Of a stretch of DNA of 64,000 bases, positions 35,378 to 46,445 are shown in pieces. The stretch is taken from NCBI RefSeq assembly GCF_000247695.1, contig NW_004624741.1:34310541-34374540 (forward strand), read 5' to 3'. Both the position numbers and the translations under genes were made by a program. Within the stretch, counting starts at the first letter, position 1. Each line of letters starts with the position of its first letter. The stretch comes from Heterocephalus glaber. Its lineage: Eukaryota; Chordata; Mammalia; Rodentia; Bathyergidae. The notes beneath the pieces are model-generated. The model was not told the origin of the DNA. It worked only from the letters and a program-made list of their open reading frames with translations, and made no database searches.

Positions 35378-35460
35378 GGCTGGGGTGGTAGCTCTGTCGT
35401 AGAGTACACGCCTTGCTATCACAGGCCCTGGGCTCTGTCCCTGTCCCTGGGACCCCCCAC
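35378..35460 (+). mobile_element. Old ID-related SINE (duplicate of 23,313)
   Basis: 'gggctggggtggtagctctgtcgtagagtacacgccttgcta' keeps the ID start. The rest is diverged. Confidence 0.65.
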
Positions 35461-35654
35461 ACATGGAGATTTCCCTGTAGCAGGCTGTGGGAACACTCTT
35501 CCAGGGCCAAGAGTGTGTGGATGCCCAGCGGCGCTTCCTTGGAGCTCTGTTGCATCCTGGGGCTGCTCCTGCAGGGCCCTCTGGCCCTTTTTCAATCCAG
35601 TTCCAACCAAAGACTTTTGCAGTGAGCTACAAGGCAAAGCATTATGTAGCACTT

Positions 35655-35785
35655 CTTTTGACTCAGTGATTGCTAAGTTGCTAAGCATCCCAGGTTGGCC
35701 TTCAACTTTTGATTCTCTGGCCTCAGACTCCCCAAGTGCTAGGATTCCAGGTGTATGCATCCACCCCTGCCTAGCTTCCTCTTCT
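35655..35785 (-). mobile_element. Old B1 SINE, antisense (duplicate of 23,590)
   Basis: 'gactcagtgattgctaagttgctaagcatcccaggttggcc ... ccccaagtgctaggattccaggtgta' is reversed B1. Confidence 0.75.
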
Positions 35786-36334
35786 GTGTAGAAGTATTAC
35801 ATTTGTTTATATTCCTGCTATGTCTTGCAACCTTAGGCTCCCATGGAATGAAAACCCTCCCACACACTTACTTTTCTACCTCTAGAGTTCTGCATCTGTA
35901 TACTGTGTAGCAGGAGGGTGCCCAGCCCCGTGTCGGGATGGCAGAGGGTTCTCCATGCCTTCCCATTGAATGTTTCTTCATCTTAGCTGGGGAGAGTGCT
36001 TCTGTCCGATCCCACAGGCCTGGAACCTGATATCTAAAAGTGAATGGTTTTCCAGGGGTACACGGGGTCCTAGAAACAGAGCCCAAGTCCTGGGCCATCA
36101 GGGGCCTGGTCCAGCACAGGCAGCCCCTTTCCTGCCTGTATTTGGTGCCCTCTCAGCACTTCTGCATCCTCTTCACCCTGGGGGCTCCTCAGTCCCCTCT
36201 TCCTTCAGGCCCTGAGCTTGCCTTCCTCACAGGACTCAGGGGCTCAGGGGTTCCAGGCAGCATCAGCTGGACAGTGCTGTGGGGTGCTTAGCATGGCTTG
36301 GGGATTTGGTGTCCTAGGCATGGATTTTGAAATA

Positions 36335-36573
36335 GAAGAACAATTCCATTTTATTAAAATCAGTACTTATACAGACAGGAGAAACATGGATACAGGATAA
36401 CAGGAAAAAACAATGGGTGACTTTCTCAGGTGAGGGCAGGGAGGCCCAGCCTCTGCATCCCTACATGGCGAGGAGACCTGAGCAGCTGGAGATGCCCTGC
36501 AGCTGGATGAAGCAGGAGCTGCCAGGGGCATGGAGTCAGTCTTGACTGCTGCTGCCTGTGCTGGCTGCAGATT
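36335..36573 (-). pseudogene. Possible third RALGDS-like terminal exon, distant
   Basis: On the minus strand a good acceptor (cttctgtgtcacctcAG) opens an exon that reads NLQPAQAAAVKTDSMPLAAP, then ASSSCRASPAAQ, and stops at 36,367-36,369. A poly(A) signal AATAAA follows at 36,350-36,355. The start resembles the copy-A terminal exon (ARAAPVKAEVPAAQPVPAPP), with DNA similarity around AGNGCAGCNNCAGTCAA. No RasGEF_N or LLLAQLE exon was found between 36.6 and 44 kb. It could instead be an unrelated Pro/Ala-rich last exon. Confidence 0.3.
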
Positions 36574-36789
36574 CTGAGGTGACACAGAAGCCAGTGCAGT
36601 CTCCCACCCTCCCCCTGCTCCCAGGTTTCTTTACACCTGCTTGGGTGGATTGCAGTTCAGACCCTAGAGGAGACACTCGAGGGCCAAGATAAAAGAACTC
36701 CTTCACAACTGCCCTTCCCTGTGTCTTTCCCAAGGCAGATGACTAATAAATTATGGTCCAATAAAAATATTCTTTGCTTGCAGGTTGAA

Positions 36790-37620
36790 CTAGAGCCCAG
36801 AGAGTTTAATTGTCTTCCCCAAGGACACACAGCTATTAAGTGCTAGAGTCCCATCTACACCCTGGCTTGGCTATCTTATGTGTCTTTCCCCTCCACAGTG
36901 GCCTCTGCCAGAACACAATAGCAGGTATTTTGTCACTTGAAGATTAAGTGATGCATCTGACCAACTGCCAAATGATGTTACATTTTCTGTACATCAAGAT
37001 AGTGAAGTTTCTGGGTACTGGTTGGAGGTTGCCCCAGCGACCACCACACATGAGTTGCTTAGTAGAGGGGGCTTCCAGGGTCCTGTGATCCAGCAGGAGG
37101 TGTGAGGAAGCAGGACCATGGGTCAGGGGGCCTGGAGCTGGCCATGCAGAGCCCCCATACCCCTAGGCAGTTCTCCTGAGGTTCTAGGGGAGCCCCCCAC
37201 AGCCCTGCCCAGGTTTTCTGAGGTAGAAGGACTTAGGGGGTAGGGTCCCAAGGCTGCTGGCACAATGAAAGCAAATGGGGATGTCCTGCAGGGAAAGCCA
37301 AACCTCATTTGCCAAGACAACGGGCCCCTCAGGCCTACCCAGGCCTATCTGGCCCCCATCTATCTCCCTGCTGAGGACAGAGGATGTGGCCACCAGTGCC
37401 TGCCCAGCACATTCAGACACAAGTGCTTCCAGGGACTCCGGACCCAGCACACTTGGCCAGGCCCCCTATTCCCTCCCTTTCCCCTGCCCCAGCATCAGCA
37501 GCCATGAGTCCCATCCCTGCACACACAGCCTTGCCTCCCTTCTCCTCACATTGCTGGCATTTCACAATACAGGGGACTGAGGCTCAGGGAGTGACTTGTC
37601 CAAATCACACAGCTCTTTTG
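36790..37620. other. Single-copy-looking DNA with MIR relics
   Basis: MIR antisense words occur at about 36,805-36,870 ('ccccaaggacacacagctattaagtgc') and 37,558-37,618 ('actgaggctcagggagtgacttgtcc'). No coding signal was found. Confidence 0.6.
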
Positions 37621-37714
37621 GGGCTCACCAGTGGCTCAGCTTCATGGGTTTGGGTGATATCTGTGTTTTCTGGGGTTTTGTGTGTTCTTTTGTTTCATTT
37701 TGGTTTGGTTTATT

Positions 37715-37797
37715 GCCCCTTTTTTTGGTACCGGGGATCGAACTCTGGACAGAACCACTGAGGTGGCAGAACCACTGAGGTAAATCTCTGGTCCTGG
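37715..37797 (-). mobile_element. ID SINE, antisense, with an internal short duplication
   Basis: 'ttttttggtaccggggatcgaactctgg' is the reversed ID 3' part. The segment 'cagaaccactgaggt' then occurs twice before 'aaatctctggtcc', replacing the usual central part. Confidence 0.85.
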
Positions 37798-37915
37798 TTT
37801 GGTTTATTGAGCCAGGGTCTCACTATGTAGGAACTCACCATGGAGCCAGGCTGACCTTGAACTCATAGAAATCTGGGATCACAGGCATGTACCACCATGC
37901 TGGGCTGCCATCCAT
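37797..37915 (-). mobile_element. B1 SINE, antisense
   Basis: 'gagccagggtctcactatgtag ... gaccttgaactcatag ... gggatcacaggcatgtaccaccatgctgggct' is a complete reversed B1. Confidence 0.9.
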
Positions 37916-37919
37916 GTGT

Positions 37920-39640
37920 TTTAATCTGTGTCACTACCTTCATTAGACGTGTGACCACTCTCCCTCCCGGGACTGTTCCTCTGCCTAGGCACACCTAGGG
38001 GCAAGGGCTGTACCCCTGTGGAAAGATTAAGAGCTCAGTGTTCCAGGACTTCCCCCGGCCAGAGCTGTGCCTCTGCTATCATCCTGGGAAGCCTTGTGCC
38101 TCCGCCATTAAACTGGAGGCTTCTGGGCTTAGGGCTGCCTCTTCTTTTGTGGAAGGAGCCATGTCTCCGCTCATTCTAGGAGTCCTCTGAGGCATAGCCT
38201 GGGTCTCTTCTGCTGCAGTAGGTCAGGACTGTGTCCCCCTCAGACCAGAGCTGTCCTGCACCTGGAGGGGCAGGGTTCTCTGCCTGAGGAGGAAGGGCAG
38301 CTGGGGCTCTGCCCTATGGTCCTGGTGATACTGGGAGTCCCCTTCCTGTTAGAAAGGTGGCACTTTGAGGGTGCAGAGCTACTGGGGGAGGCAGGCAGGC
38401 CCAGGGCTGTCAAGGCACCAATGTGATAGTGATCCCCCCCCAAGGTTTCTCACCCTGCCTGCCCTATGTCACACCCTGACACCACCATCACTTCTTCCAA
38501 AGTGCTGACCTCCTAAGCCATCAAATCTCATGACAGGTGAGTGAGAGCATTTCACAGACAGGAAAATTAAGTCAAGTGACACTATGTGGTGGTAGGAGGG
38601 ACTGGGGAAGAGGCCACAGGGACAAAGGCCAGCCCCAGGAGTTAATTTAGAATGCACTCCATCCCTCTGTACTCATAGGATGTAAGTATGTTTACTGAAC
38701 AAATGAAATTCCCCATTTACCAACCATAGGGTAGACAGCACCCCTAAAATCAAGGGTCTGCTTCCAGGGGGCTGTGAGGGAGGGCAGGAGTCAGGTGAAT
38801 TAAATGTTACAGCATCTTATGGTCTCCAAGGAAATAGGGGTGGAAAAGCAGAGGTGAGTCCTGCCCCAAAACCTGAGTCCTGGTTCTGGGGACACCATCA
38901 CTGTCCCCTGGCTCCCAGCCTGGTGGAACCTTTTAGTGAGATCTCTCCAGGAGGGATCCACCACCCCACCATCCAGTCACAGGAGACTTGGAGGGAGGAC
39001 CTTTTAGAACTGAATCCTCACAGCACTGCAGAGGCCCTAGAAGACAGAAGTCAGCCCCTAGTCCTGGGGTCCCTGCAGCAGTAGTTGTGGGACATTGCAT
39101 ACCCCATTCCCACCGGCAGAAGAGCCCATCCCCAGGCTCAGCGAGGCATGAGGGGGTCTGTGTGCTTAGCTCTTGTTGTGGCTCTCCTTGGAGATATTTC
39201 CAGGCTCCTGGAGGGTTCAGAGGCCACTTTCTGCCTTGGGTAAGTAGGGGACACTCCCTCCAAGTTCCTTCTGGCTGACACACAGGGGCAACACACACAC
39301 ACACACACAGGAGACCCCAAGCCCATCTCAGCCACACCTGGGCCCCAGGAAGCCATACTGGGCAAGCTGGGTGGATAGTGGACAGTTTGTCTCCAAGGGC
39401 TGGCTAGGGTCTGGCTGTCCTGGGAGAGTTGGCCTTCTGTTGTATTTCTTTCAGCATTTGTGGATATGTCCTCTGACCCTATGTTGGCTAAACACAAGTC
39501 CTTATCCCTGAAGGCTCCTCCAGAACCTTGGGGATAGTGCCTGTCAGACTAATGTGGAATCTTGTCACCTGGCATTATGAATTCCCATGGTTCCTTGGCA
39601 GACTGGGCCTTTAGGACCATCTAAACCAACCAATGTCCAG
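37920..39640. other. GC-rich sequence, no gene recognised
   Basis: Contains a (CA)9 microsatellite at 39,292-39,310 and a MIR-like word near 38,545-38,580. Overlapping chance frames on both strands at 38,930-39,500 show no domain. Confidence 0.4.
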
Positions 39641-39654
39641 GGTCTTCCTCCCCT

Positions 39655-39840
39655 ACAACTGCTGGGGATTGAACCCCAGACTCTTCACACTGAGCTGCAT
39701 CCCCAGACTTTTTTTTATTTTAAGACAGGGTCTTGCTAAGTTGCCCAGTCTGAGTTTGACCTTGGGATCCTCCTGGCTGAGCCTCCCAGAATGCTGGGAT
39801 TAAAGGCATGTGTCACTAAACCCAGATCTGAAAACATTTT
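39655..39840 (-). mobile_element. B1-dID type fused SINE, antisense
   Basis: Reversed ID part ('ggggattgaaccccagactcttcacactgagctgcatcccc') followed by reversed B1 ('agacagggtcttgctaagttgcccag ... gggattaaaggcatgtgtc'). Confidence 0.9.
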
Positions 39841-40284
39841 TGAGCAGTGTAAATCTTTTCCCAAATGAAACCTAGCCCACAATCCTAATATTGGATATAA
39901 AACCAATCAAAGTGGTGTTTTATGAGCAGTGTAGCACTCCACTACCACCCATAATTCCTTTCCCCAAATTAAAATGGTCTCTAATTTATGAAGAGGCAAC
40001 GTTAGCACCTAGATTCAATCAGACTGTCTCTTCAGCCTCAGCTACACAGATTCTGTGCAAGCACTGCCATGCCTCACTTAGAGTACTTGCTTGAAGTAAA
40101 AGGGAAAGAAAGGTGCTGTTCTCGAGGCTAAAAAATAACACAGTGGAAGCCAGTTACCTCAGCAGGCTTTGGATATCCTCATCCAGAAAGTACTGAAGTG
40201 GGCAACAAAGTGGTTACACATAGCACCTGTTATTCTCTTAAACTGGAATATACTTCAGTGAGCCAGGGGAAGCCCAAGTTATAA

Positions 40285-40402
40285 TGGAAGAACTCGGGCA
40301 CAATGACCCATGCCTATAAACTCAGATACTCAGGAGGCTGAGGCAGTAGGATTACAAGTTCAACCAGAGTCAGGGCAAGAGACACTGTCTCAAAAAAAAA
40401 AA
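40285..40402 (+). mobile_element. B1 SINE, sense
   Basis: 'cgggcacaatgacccatgcctataaactcagatactcaggaggctgaggcagtagg ... agacactgtctc' with poly(A). Confidence 0.9.
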
Positions 40403-40403
40403 A

Positions 40404-40545
40404 AGCTGTGTATGGTGGCCCACATATGTAATCCCAGCACTCTCAAGGCTGAGGCAGGAGAATCACCATGAGTTCAATCAAGGCCACCCTATGGTACATA
40501 GTTCAAGGCCAGCCTGAATTACAGAGCAACACCCTCCCCACATTG
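40404..40545 (+). mobile_element. B1 SINE, sense, with internal repeat
   Basis: 'gtgtatggtggcccacatatgtaatcccagcac' begins it. A partial repeat of the 'ttcaaggccagcctgaattac' segment is present, as in rodent B1 subfamilies with an internal duplication. Confidence 0.85.
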
Positions 40546-40554
40546 CCCCCCAAA

Positions 40555-40557
<3 letters not shown>

Positions 40558-40594
<37 letters not shown>
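40558..40594 (+). repeat. GT microsatellite
   Basis: About 17 uninterrupted GT units, so probably polymorphic. Confidence 0.97.
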
Positions 40595-40595
<1 letters not shown>

Positions 40596-40596
40596 C

Positions 40597-40707
40597 AGGG
40601 CTGGGGGTCAAACCCAGAGCCTGTCTCATGGGCTGGGCAAGGGATTGAAGTTGGGACTCTGCTCTTGCAAGGCAGGCAGCACCACTGAGCTAAATCCCCA
40701 GTCCCTA
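40597..40707 (-). mobile_element. ID SINE(s), antisense
   Basis: Two reversed ID-like heads, 'ctgggggtcaaacccagagcc' and 'gggattgaagttgggactctgctcttgcaaggcaggcagcaccactgagctaaatccccagtcc', lie in tandem, the first only partial. Confidence 0.8.
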
Positions 40708-41254
40708 AAATATATTTTGTAAAAGTGAGTTAGACTCAAATGCCTCAGGACCCCCAAAATATCCCTGCAAATATGGTGGCTCAGATATGTCCATGTCCAG
40801 TGAGAAGGAGCTTCAGGTCTGGGAGGGGAGTGACTGGGCCCTCATCCTAGAGTGGGTTGTCTGGCTCTAGGCCCAGGCTTTGGCCCAGCCTCCTGATGTC
40901 CCTTGCCTGGTTTCCCCAGCACCCGCTCAGCAGCCACCATGCAGCCAGTGGGCAAGCAGCAAGACAGGAGCTCTGCTCCCACGGGTGCCAGCTCCACAGC
41001 TGTTGTCAGCTAGGCATGGCCCCAGCCTCCAGTCTGTTGTGGGAAGGGCTTTGGGGCCTGACTGTGGGCTACTTTGGCAGCCTTGGCTTACACTCTGCAC
41101 TGCCTGAGCCACTGTTTGGAGACAGCACCCTCCAAAGTTCTCCCATAGGATGGGAGATCAGCCCCTGGCCCTCCCTCCTTAGCTTCCTTTTCCCAGCTGC
41201 CAATGCCTGGTTCTCACTCCTAGGCCCTGACTGCACTGAATGACAAAGATGCAG

Positions 41255-41460
41255 CCTATTGGTTGTGATGCCTCAGGCCTGTGATCCCAGCATTCTTCGA
41301 GGCTGAGGCAGGAGGATTGAAAATTGGAGCACAGCTGGGGCAAAAGAGTGACTTAGCAAGACTCTGATTCAGAATACAAACTTTTTAAAGGGCTGGGGAT
41401 GTAGCTTGGTGTGAAGGTCCTGGGTTCAATCCCCAGTACCACACACACAAAAAAAGGACA
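41255..41460 (+). mobile_element. B1-dID type fused SINE, sense
   Basis: B1 part ('gatgcctcaggcctgtgatcccagcattcttcgaggctgagg') joins an ID part ('gggctggggatgtagcttggtg ... gggttcaatccccagtaccac') with a CA/A tail. Confidence 0.9.
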
Positions 41461-41627
41461 AAGATGCAGTGTCAAGCAGTGATTGAAGGAGGAAGACATT
41501 GGCAGTGTCACAAGGACTATGTTCCTTCCCAACCTGGGCCAGGAAAACCTAGGCCTCAAGTGGCATCACCTTGGATTTGTGGCTTGCCCTCCCAGATCCT
41601 CAGTTTCCTCATTTGAAAAATGTGTAA

Positions 41628-41745
41628 GGCTGGATGTGCTGGTGCCCGGTGATCATAGCAGCACTCAAGAACCTGAGGCAGGAGGAGCACCATAGTTTAA
41701 GGCCAACCTGGGCTGCATAGCAATACCCTGTCTCAAAAAAAAGGT
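41628..41745 (+). mobile_element. B1 SINE, sense
   Basis: 'ggctggatgtgctggtgcccggtgatcatagcagcac ... aaggccaacctgggctgcatagcaataccctgtctc' with A-tail. It has a short MIR word just upstream at 41,590. Confidence 0.9.
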
Positions 41746-41749
41746 GGGT

Positions 41750-44055
41750 GGGATACTACCTGGGGAGGCAGGCAGTTGAGAGGAGTAAATGAGCAGGAAA
41801 GAGCTTAGTCCTGACTAGGATTAGGGTTGTTTCATTGTTACATTTTGTTTTGTTTTCTGATAATTCACCATCAGACTTGAGTGTTGAGAAGGCCATCTCT
41901 AGGGTGTGGGCCTTTCTGACATCACTTAATATCTCTTATCCAGGGTGACTAGGGCTGCTGACTGTCCCTGCCTGGGGAGGTGTGTGGGCTGGTGGGCAGG
42001 GTGCACCTGCCTCCTCTTCTTGCCTGGGTGCCCGGGGCTTTCCGACACAGCTCCAACTGGCTTCCAGACTGATGGGAAGGATGGTGCCCATTACTACCCA
42101 GGATCCGTGGCATGGCTTTTGCAGTGGACCACATTTCCCAAGTGGCTCTCTGCCAGGCTGGCATCTTGGTGGCCGGGCTATGCCAAAACCAGCATGAAAA
42201 TCCCACAGCTGGAAGAGAGGGACCATGCAGTGTTCCCAGTCCCCCTCACATTCTGGGGTTGCACTCCTTCCTTCCCATAGTGCCAATGTCACCCAGCCTG
42301 GCCCAGGGTGTCCACCGGTGCAGAGGAAGGACTGGGGCTGCCCCTCTGGCCTAGGGCTTCAAAGCCTACAGCTGGACAAGGCCATGGGGGCATCAGACCA
42401 GGTGGGGACTGGGCAAGGAAACTGGAAGAGGTGACATTTGGGCAGGACCTGGAAGAGAGACAGGAAAGAGGTGTGTTTGGGGCCCAGGGAACAGTTTGTT
42501 GGCTCTGAAAGGAGAAAGCACAAGTTAGGGCTCCAAAGATAGGTTTTGGTCACATTATAAATGGCCTTGAGTGTGAAGGAGGAGTCCGTGGCTAAATGGG
42601 AAGGGAGTAAGGAGCCAAGGTCAGTTTTGAGCAGGACTGGTCCTGGTGAGCAGAACTGGGGGCCCATGCAGGCCATCCTGGTGTGGAAAAAGTCAGAGGA
42701 GAGGGATGGTGCCCCCTGCGTGCACTGACACTCCATGCAGCTGCCTGGCTGTGGCCTCTGCTCAGCCACCCCCTACCCTGCCTTATCTGCTCTCCCACCT
42801 CCTCCCTTCCTTAGAATGAGGGTGAATCCCTTTGAATGAGGGGGCCCTGCACCTTCTCCCAAGCTGTCACCAGAGTCCCTGCAGCACAGACTGGGCCCAG
42901 CTCAGCCCACAGCATGACCCTGAGCTGCCATGGGCCTCAAACCCAGCTGTCCCTGCAGCCACAGGAGAACAATGCAGGAGTGGCAGGTGTTTAGTGCCCC
43001 AGGGGCTGTGAGGATCTAGTTAGGGAAGGGCTGGGGGCCAGGCCATGGGCACACGAATCTCTGAGCCTTGACCCAAGGTCTGAGGTCCCAGGGAGGAGCA
43101 TTTGCCATAGGACAGGAGCCCTCAGAATCCTGCCTGGGCCCCAGCTCACTGCCAGTCTTCAGTGGGGTGGAGAAGGGGGGCCGAGATGGAGAGAGATGGG
43201 GACACTGTTCAATGCTGGGCTCTGGGAAGAGCACAGAGATGGCAGGAGCCATGGCCTTCCAGATTCTGCCCCTCTCACAGAGCCAGTGAGGGTTCCCTAG
43301 GAACTGAGCTGGCTGCAGGGGAGGGGGAATGCCAGGAATCGGAATCAGCACTGGCTGGCACCCTTTCCTCAGGCCTGGCAATTACCTAGTCATGAATCAC
43401 ACAGAAACAGCAGAGTAAGCACTTCTGAGAGCCTGGTGGACCGTTGGGGAGGCTGTAAAAATTCAGTCAGCTGTCTGACCCAGTGCTGTGGAGCCAGCCA
43501 GAATGGGGAGGCTGGGGTGCAGTGGGGGGCTACAGGCGGGGTCCCCAGCATCCCTCAGGTTTTGCCCTGAAGTCCTCCTGGTCACTGAGGGAGGACACGG
43601 GGTCCTCGAGATGGGGGCCTCCCTGCAAGTGTCCAGGCTGAGTCTGCAAAGCCTTCCCTGAACCCTCAGAGCCAACAGGAGGGGCAGCATCAGAACCTCA
43701 AGGCTCTTGGGGAAAATAACAGAGGCTGGGCTGTCCAGGAACAGCCACAGTGGTAAGAGGGACACCCAGGCCACTTACAAGTTCTGACTTCACCCCCTTG
43801 GCTTCGGGCCCATGGGGAGTTTTGCAGCCACTGGAGATGGATTTCTAAGCCCCTATCCTGGAAGCATCTTGGCTTCCTGCCGGGGCCTTGGCAAAGGGCA
43901 AGATATGGGCACAGAGTGATTCCACAGATGGTGCTTCCGTGATGTCACCCAAGGGCTCTTCCTCAGCCCTTCTGTGTGTCTGGAACCCTCCGGTGCTGTC
44001 CTGGGCAATGTGGGGGGTCAGCAGCACCCTGGCCTCTGTCCATGGGACGCCATTG
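41750..44055. other. GC-rich sequence, no gene recognised
   Basis: Several chance frames of 80-136 codons overlap on both strands (for example 42,359-42,769 minus). None shows a domain, and no repeats were clearly readable. The 42,415-42,620 stretch has the flavour of an ancient interspersed repeat but could not be assigned. Confidence 0.3.
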
Positions 44056-44059
44056 GTGA

Positions 44060-44265
44060 CCCCCAGGTTTGGGGGTGTGTTTGGTGCAGAACAGGGAGTG
44101 GAACTCTGGGACACTCTACCACTGAGCTCCATCCCCACTCCTCTAGTTTTATTTTGAGACAGATTCTGGCTAACTTGCCCAGTCTGGCCTCGAACTTGTG
44201 ATCCTTCTGCCTCAGCTTAGGGTAGTTGGGGTGGCAGGCATGTGCCACTATGTCTAGCACCATCC
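44060..44265 (-). mobile_element. B1-dID type fused SINE, antisense
   Basis: Reversed ID head ('ggaactctgggacactctaccactgagctccatcccc') then reversed B1 ('gagacagattctggctaacttgcccagtctggcctcgaacttg ... ggcaggcatgtgccacta'). Confidence 0.9.
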
Positions 44266-44269
44266 TAAG

Positions 44270-44400
44270 TTTTCCTTTTTTGCTTTTTGAGACAGGGTCT
44301 TGTTATGCTGTTCAAGCTGGCCTCCAACTTAAAGCCATCCTCCTGCTTCAGCCTCCAGTGTGCCTGAGTTATGAGCATGTGCCACCATGCCTGGCAACAC
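44270..44400 (-). mobile_element. B1 SINE, antisense
   Basis: 'tttttgagacagggtcttgttatgctgttcaagctggcctcc ... gagcatgtgccaccatgcctggc'. Confidence 0.9.
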
Positions 44401-44579
44401 CACCCAGTTTTGAGAATTAAAAATGTCTCAGGCATTGCCAAATGGTGCCCTTCAGGATTGCTGGGAAAAATGAAGCATGACCTTGGGATGCCGGATGTGG
44501 GGGCTTTGGAGTCTTCTGCTCAGAGCTTCCTCTCCTGCAGGAAGGAGCCATTGTGGGCCCCATGTTCCACACCACCCCC

Positions 44580-44729
44580 ATGCAGCTGCTTGTCCTCCTG
44601 GTGCTCCTGGAGTTGAGCCTGGCAGGCTGCCTCACACCCAGATTTCCACTATGGACCCCACCTGAGAAACACATCGATCCCCAGGGCCCCATGCTGTGGA
44701 CACCCCAGGCCACCCACCACTGCTGGTGA
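44580..44729 (+). CDS. Small frame with signal-peptide-like start, speculative
   Basis: A 49-codon + frame begins MQLLVLLVLLELSLAG, a strong hydrophobic h-region with a plausible AG/C cleavage site. It continues CLTPRFPLWTPPEKHIDPQG and ends at TGA after ...HHCW. An acceptor-like 'cagagcttcctctcctgcAG' lies about 40 bp upstream. I recognise no family. It may be a first exon of a secreted-protein gene or relic, or chance. Confidence 0.2.
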   Translation: MQLLVLLVLLELSLAGCLTPRFPLWTPPEKHIDPQGPMLWTPQATHHCW

Positions 44730-45544
44730 AGCCTAGGCAAGAAGGAAAGGGGTGCCAGTTTGCCTGGGGCTGTGGCCACCACCTCTATGCTGCCAGGGAA
44801 GAGCCCTGCAGGCCTGTGGGACAAGTACCTGCTCCTGGGGCTGGCACTGCCCTACCTTGAGAAGGAGCACTAGTCTCTGCAGTGGGAGAGATCGAGGAGC
44901 CCTGGACAGGAGCACAAAAGGTGCAGGGACAGAGCAAAGCTGCACAGTAGCTGGAGGTAGGGGGTGGGACAGGACAGGCTTGGATCTGAGAGGCCCAGGG
45001 CTGGAGGAGGGGGCCTGGTGTGGGATCCCAGATAATGGAAGGGGTCTCACTAAAGTCAGAGGGGTCTACTAAGGGAGGAGAGGCCTGGGGTGTGGCAGGT
45101 AGTGTAGTGGCTGTCCGGGCCAGGATTGGGTGAGGGGGTACAGTCAGGGAGGGAGCCCAGGACAGTCCAGTGTAGGTCATGAACTGTGGGCCATGTATGG
45201 AGATTGATAAGATGGTTTGTACAGTGTTCATGGGCACAGGCTTAGGCAGGCTGTGTGAAGCTCCTACACCTTGGGAAGGATTCTTGGGGATAGAGCAGGA
45301 CAGGTCTCACTGGGATGGGCTTGTCCTTCTCCCTGCCCAGATGACCATGCTCAAAGGTGAGAAAGAAGTGGGGTCTCTGCACATCAGGGGAGTGTGGGAG
45401 GGAGGTCAGGGCAAAGCCTGTGGTCACCATGCAGGCTGCAAGGCCCTGGTGGCCTCTCAGGGAGAAGCACCCCACTGGCAGAGTCCACACCCCTCACCAG
45501 AGCTAACAAATTGACCCCAATTTTAAAGGTTGATAGTGGTCGAT

Positions 45545-46240
45545 TCAGAGTTTGTTTTTTTCCCAAACTGACAGTGGAAATCAGTATGAAGATACCTCAG
45601 AAAACTAGGATTGAAAGTCCCATTTGACCCAGCTATTCCCCTGCTAGGTATCTTCCCCAAAGAATTAAAAGAATCACACCACAGTGATATATGTGCACCC
45701 ATGTTCAGAGCAACACAATTTGTAATAGGTAAAACTTGGAAGCAGCCCAATTGCCCATCAACTGGAGGCTTAAAAAGAAACTGTGGGATTTTTTGTTTTA
45801 TAAAATAGAGTACTACTCAGTTTTCAAAAAATGATAAACTAGAGACATTTATAGCTAAATGGATGTGCATTGAGGTGATACTCTTAAGGGAAATAAATAG
45901 GACACACATGTGTAAATAATGCATAGTTTCTGTAGTGTGAGAAACTGAAATTGTAAGCATTAAAATATAATAGATCATGTCAAATAGGAAGGAAAGGGGT
46001 AAAAGGGAAGGGGAAGTGGAAGGGACGGGGAAAGGAAAGAAGGGAACAGAATACATGTGAGAAAATTTAAAAATGGAAACAAAGTCTTTGTAAATAGGGA
46101 GGGATGGAGGGGATGAAGGGAGGGCAGGGGAAGGGGGAAAAATAAGAACCAAGAGAGGTTATGCAAAGGTGCAAATTTCCAATGATTTATCTCATTATAT
46201 CCTATACCTAACATGGACCAACAGAATCCATTTTTAAAAG
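45545..46240 (+). mobile_element. L1 3' end, sense, inserted only in copy B
   Basis: The end of ORF2 and the 3' UTR are readable in sense: 'agtcccatttgacccagcta', 'gcacccatgttcagagcaac', 'ttggaagcagcccaattgcccatcaactgg', 'aatagagtactactcag' and an A/G-rich 3' UTR. The flanking copy-A sequence at 8,870-8,935 is uninterrupted, so the insertion postdates the A/B split. Confidence 0.9.
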
Positions 46241-46249
46241 CCGCTTAGT

Positions 46250-46445
46250 GAAACCTGTTGAGGTGGTGTAGATCTATAATCCCAGTACTCTGGGAGGCTG
46301 AGGCAAGGGGATTAGACATTCGAGTCCACATTGAGCACATGAGCTACTTAGTGAGATCCTATGACAAAATTAAAAAGAAATTAAATGGCATGGTGATGTA
46401 GTTCAGTGAGAAGGTCCCACATTCAATCCCCAGTACTGAAAAGCA
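46250..46445 (+). mobile_element. B1-dID type fused SINE, sense (duplicate of 8,935)
   Basis: 'ttgaggtggtgtagatctataatcccagtactctgggaggctgagg ... gtgatgtagttcagtgagaaggtcccacattcaatccccagtac'. Confidence 0.9.

Noticed and set aside
45242..45490. RasGEF catalytic exon in copy B (a stretch ACMVTT resembling NCVITT of RALGDS)
   Set aside because: The similarity is limited to six residues, and the following conserved RALGDS residues are missing; not enough to annotate.
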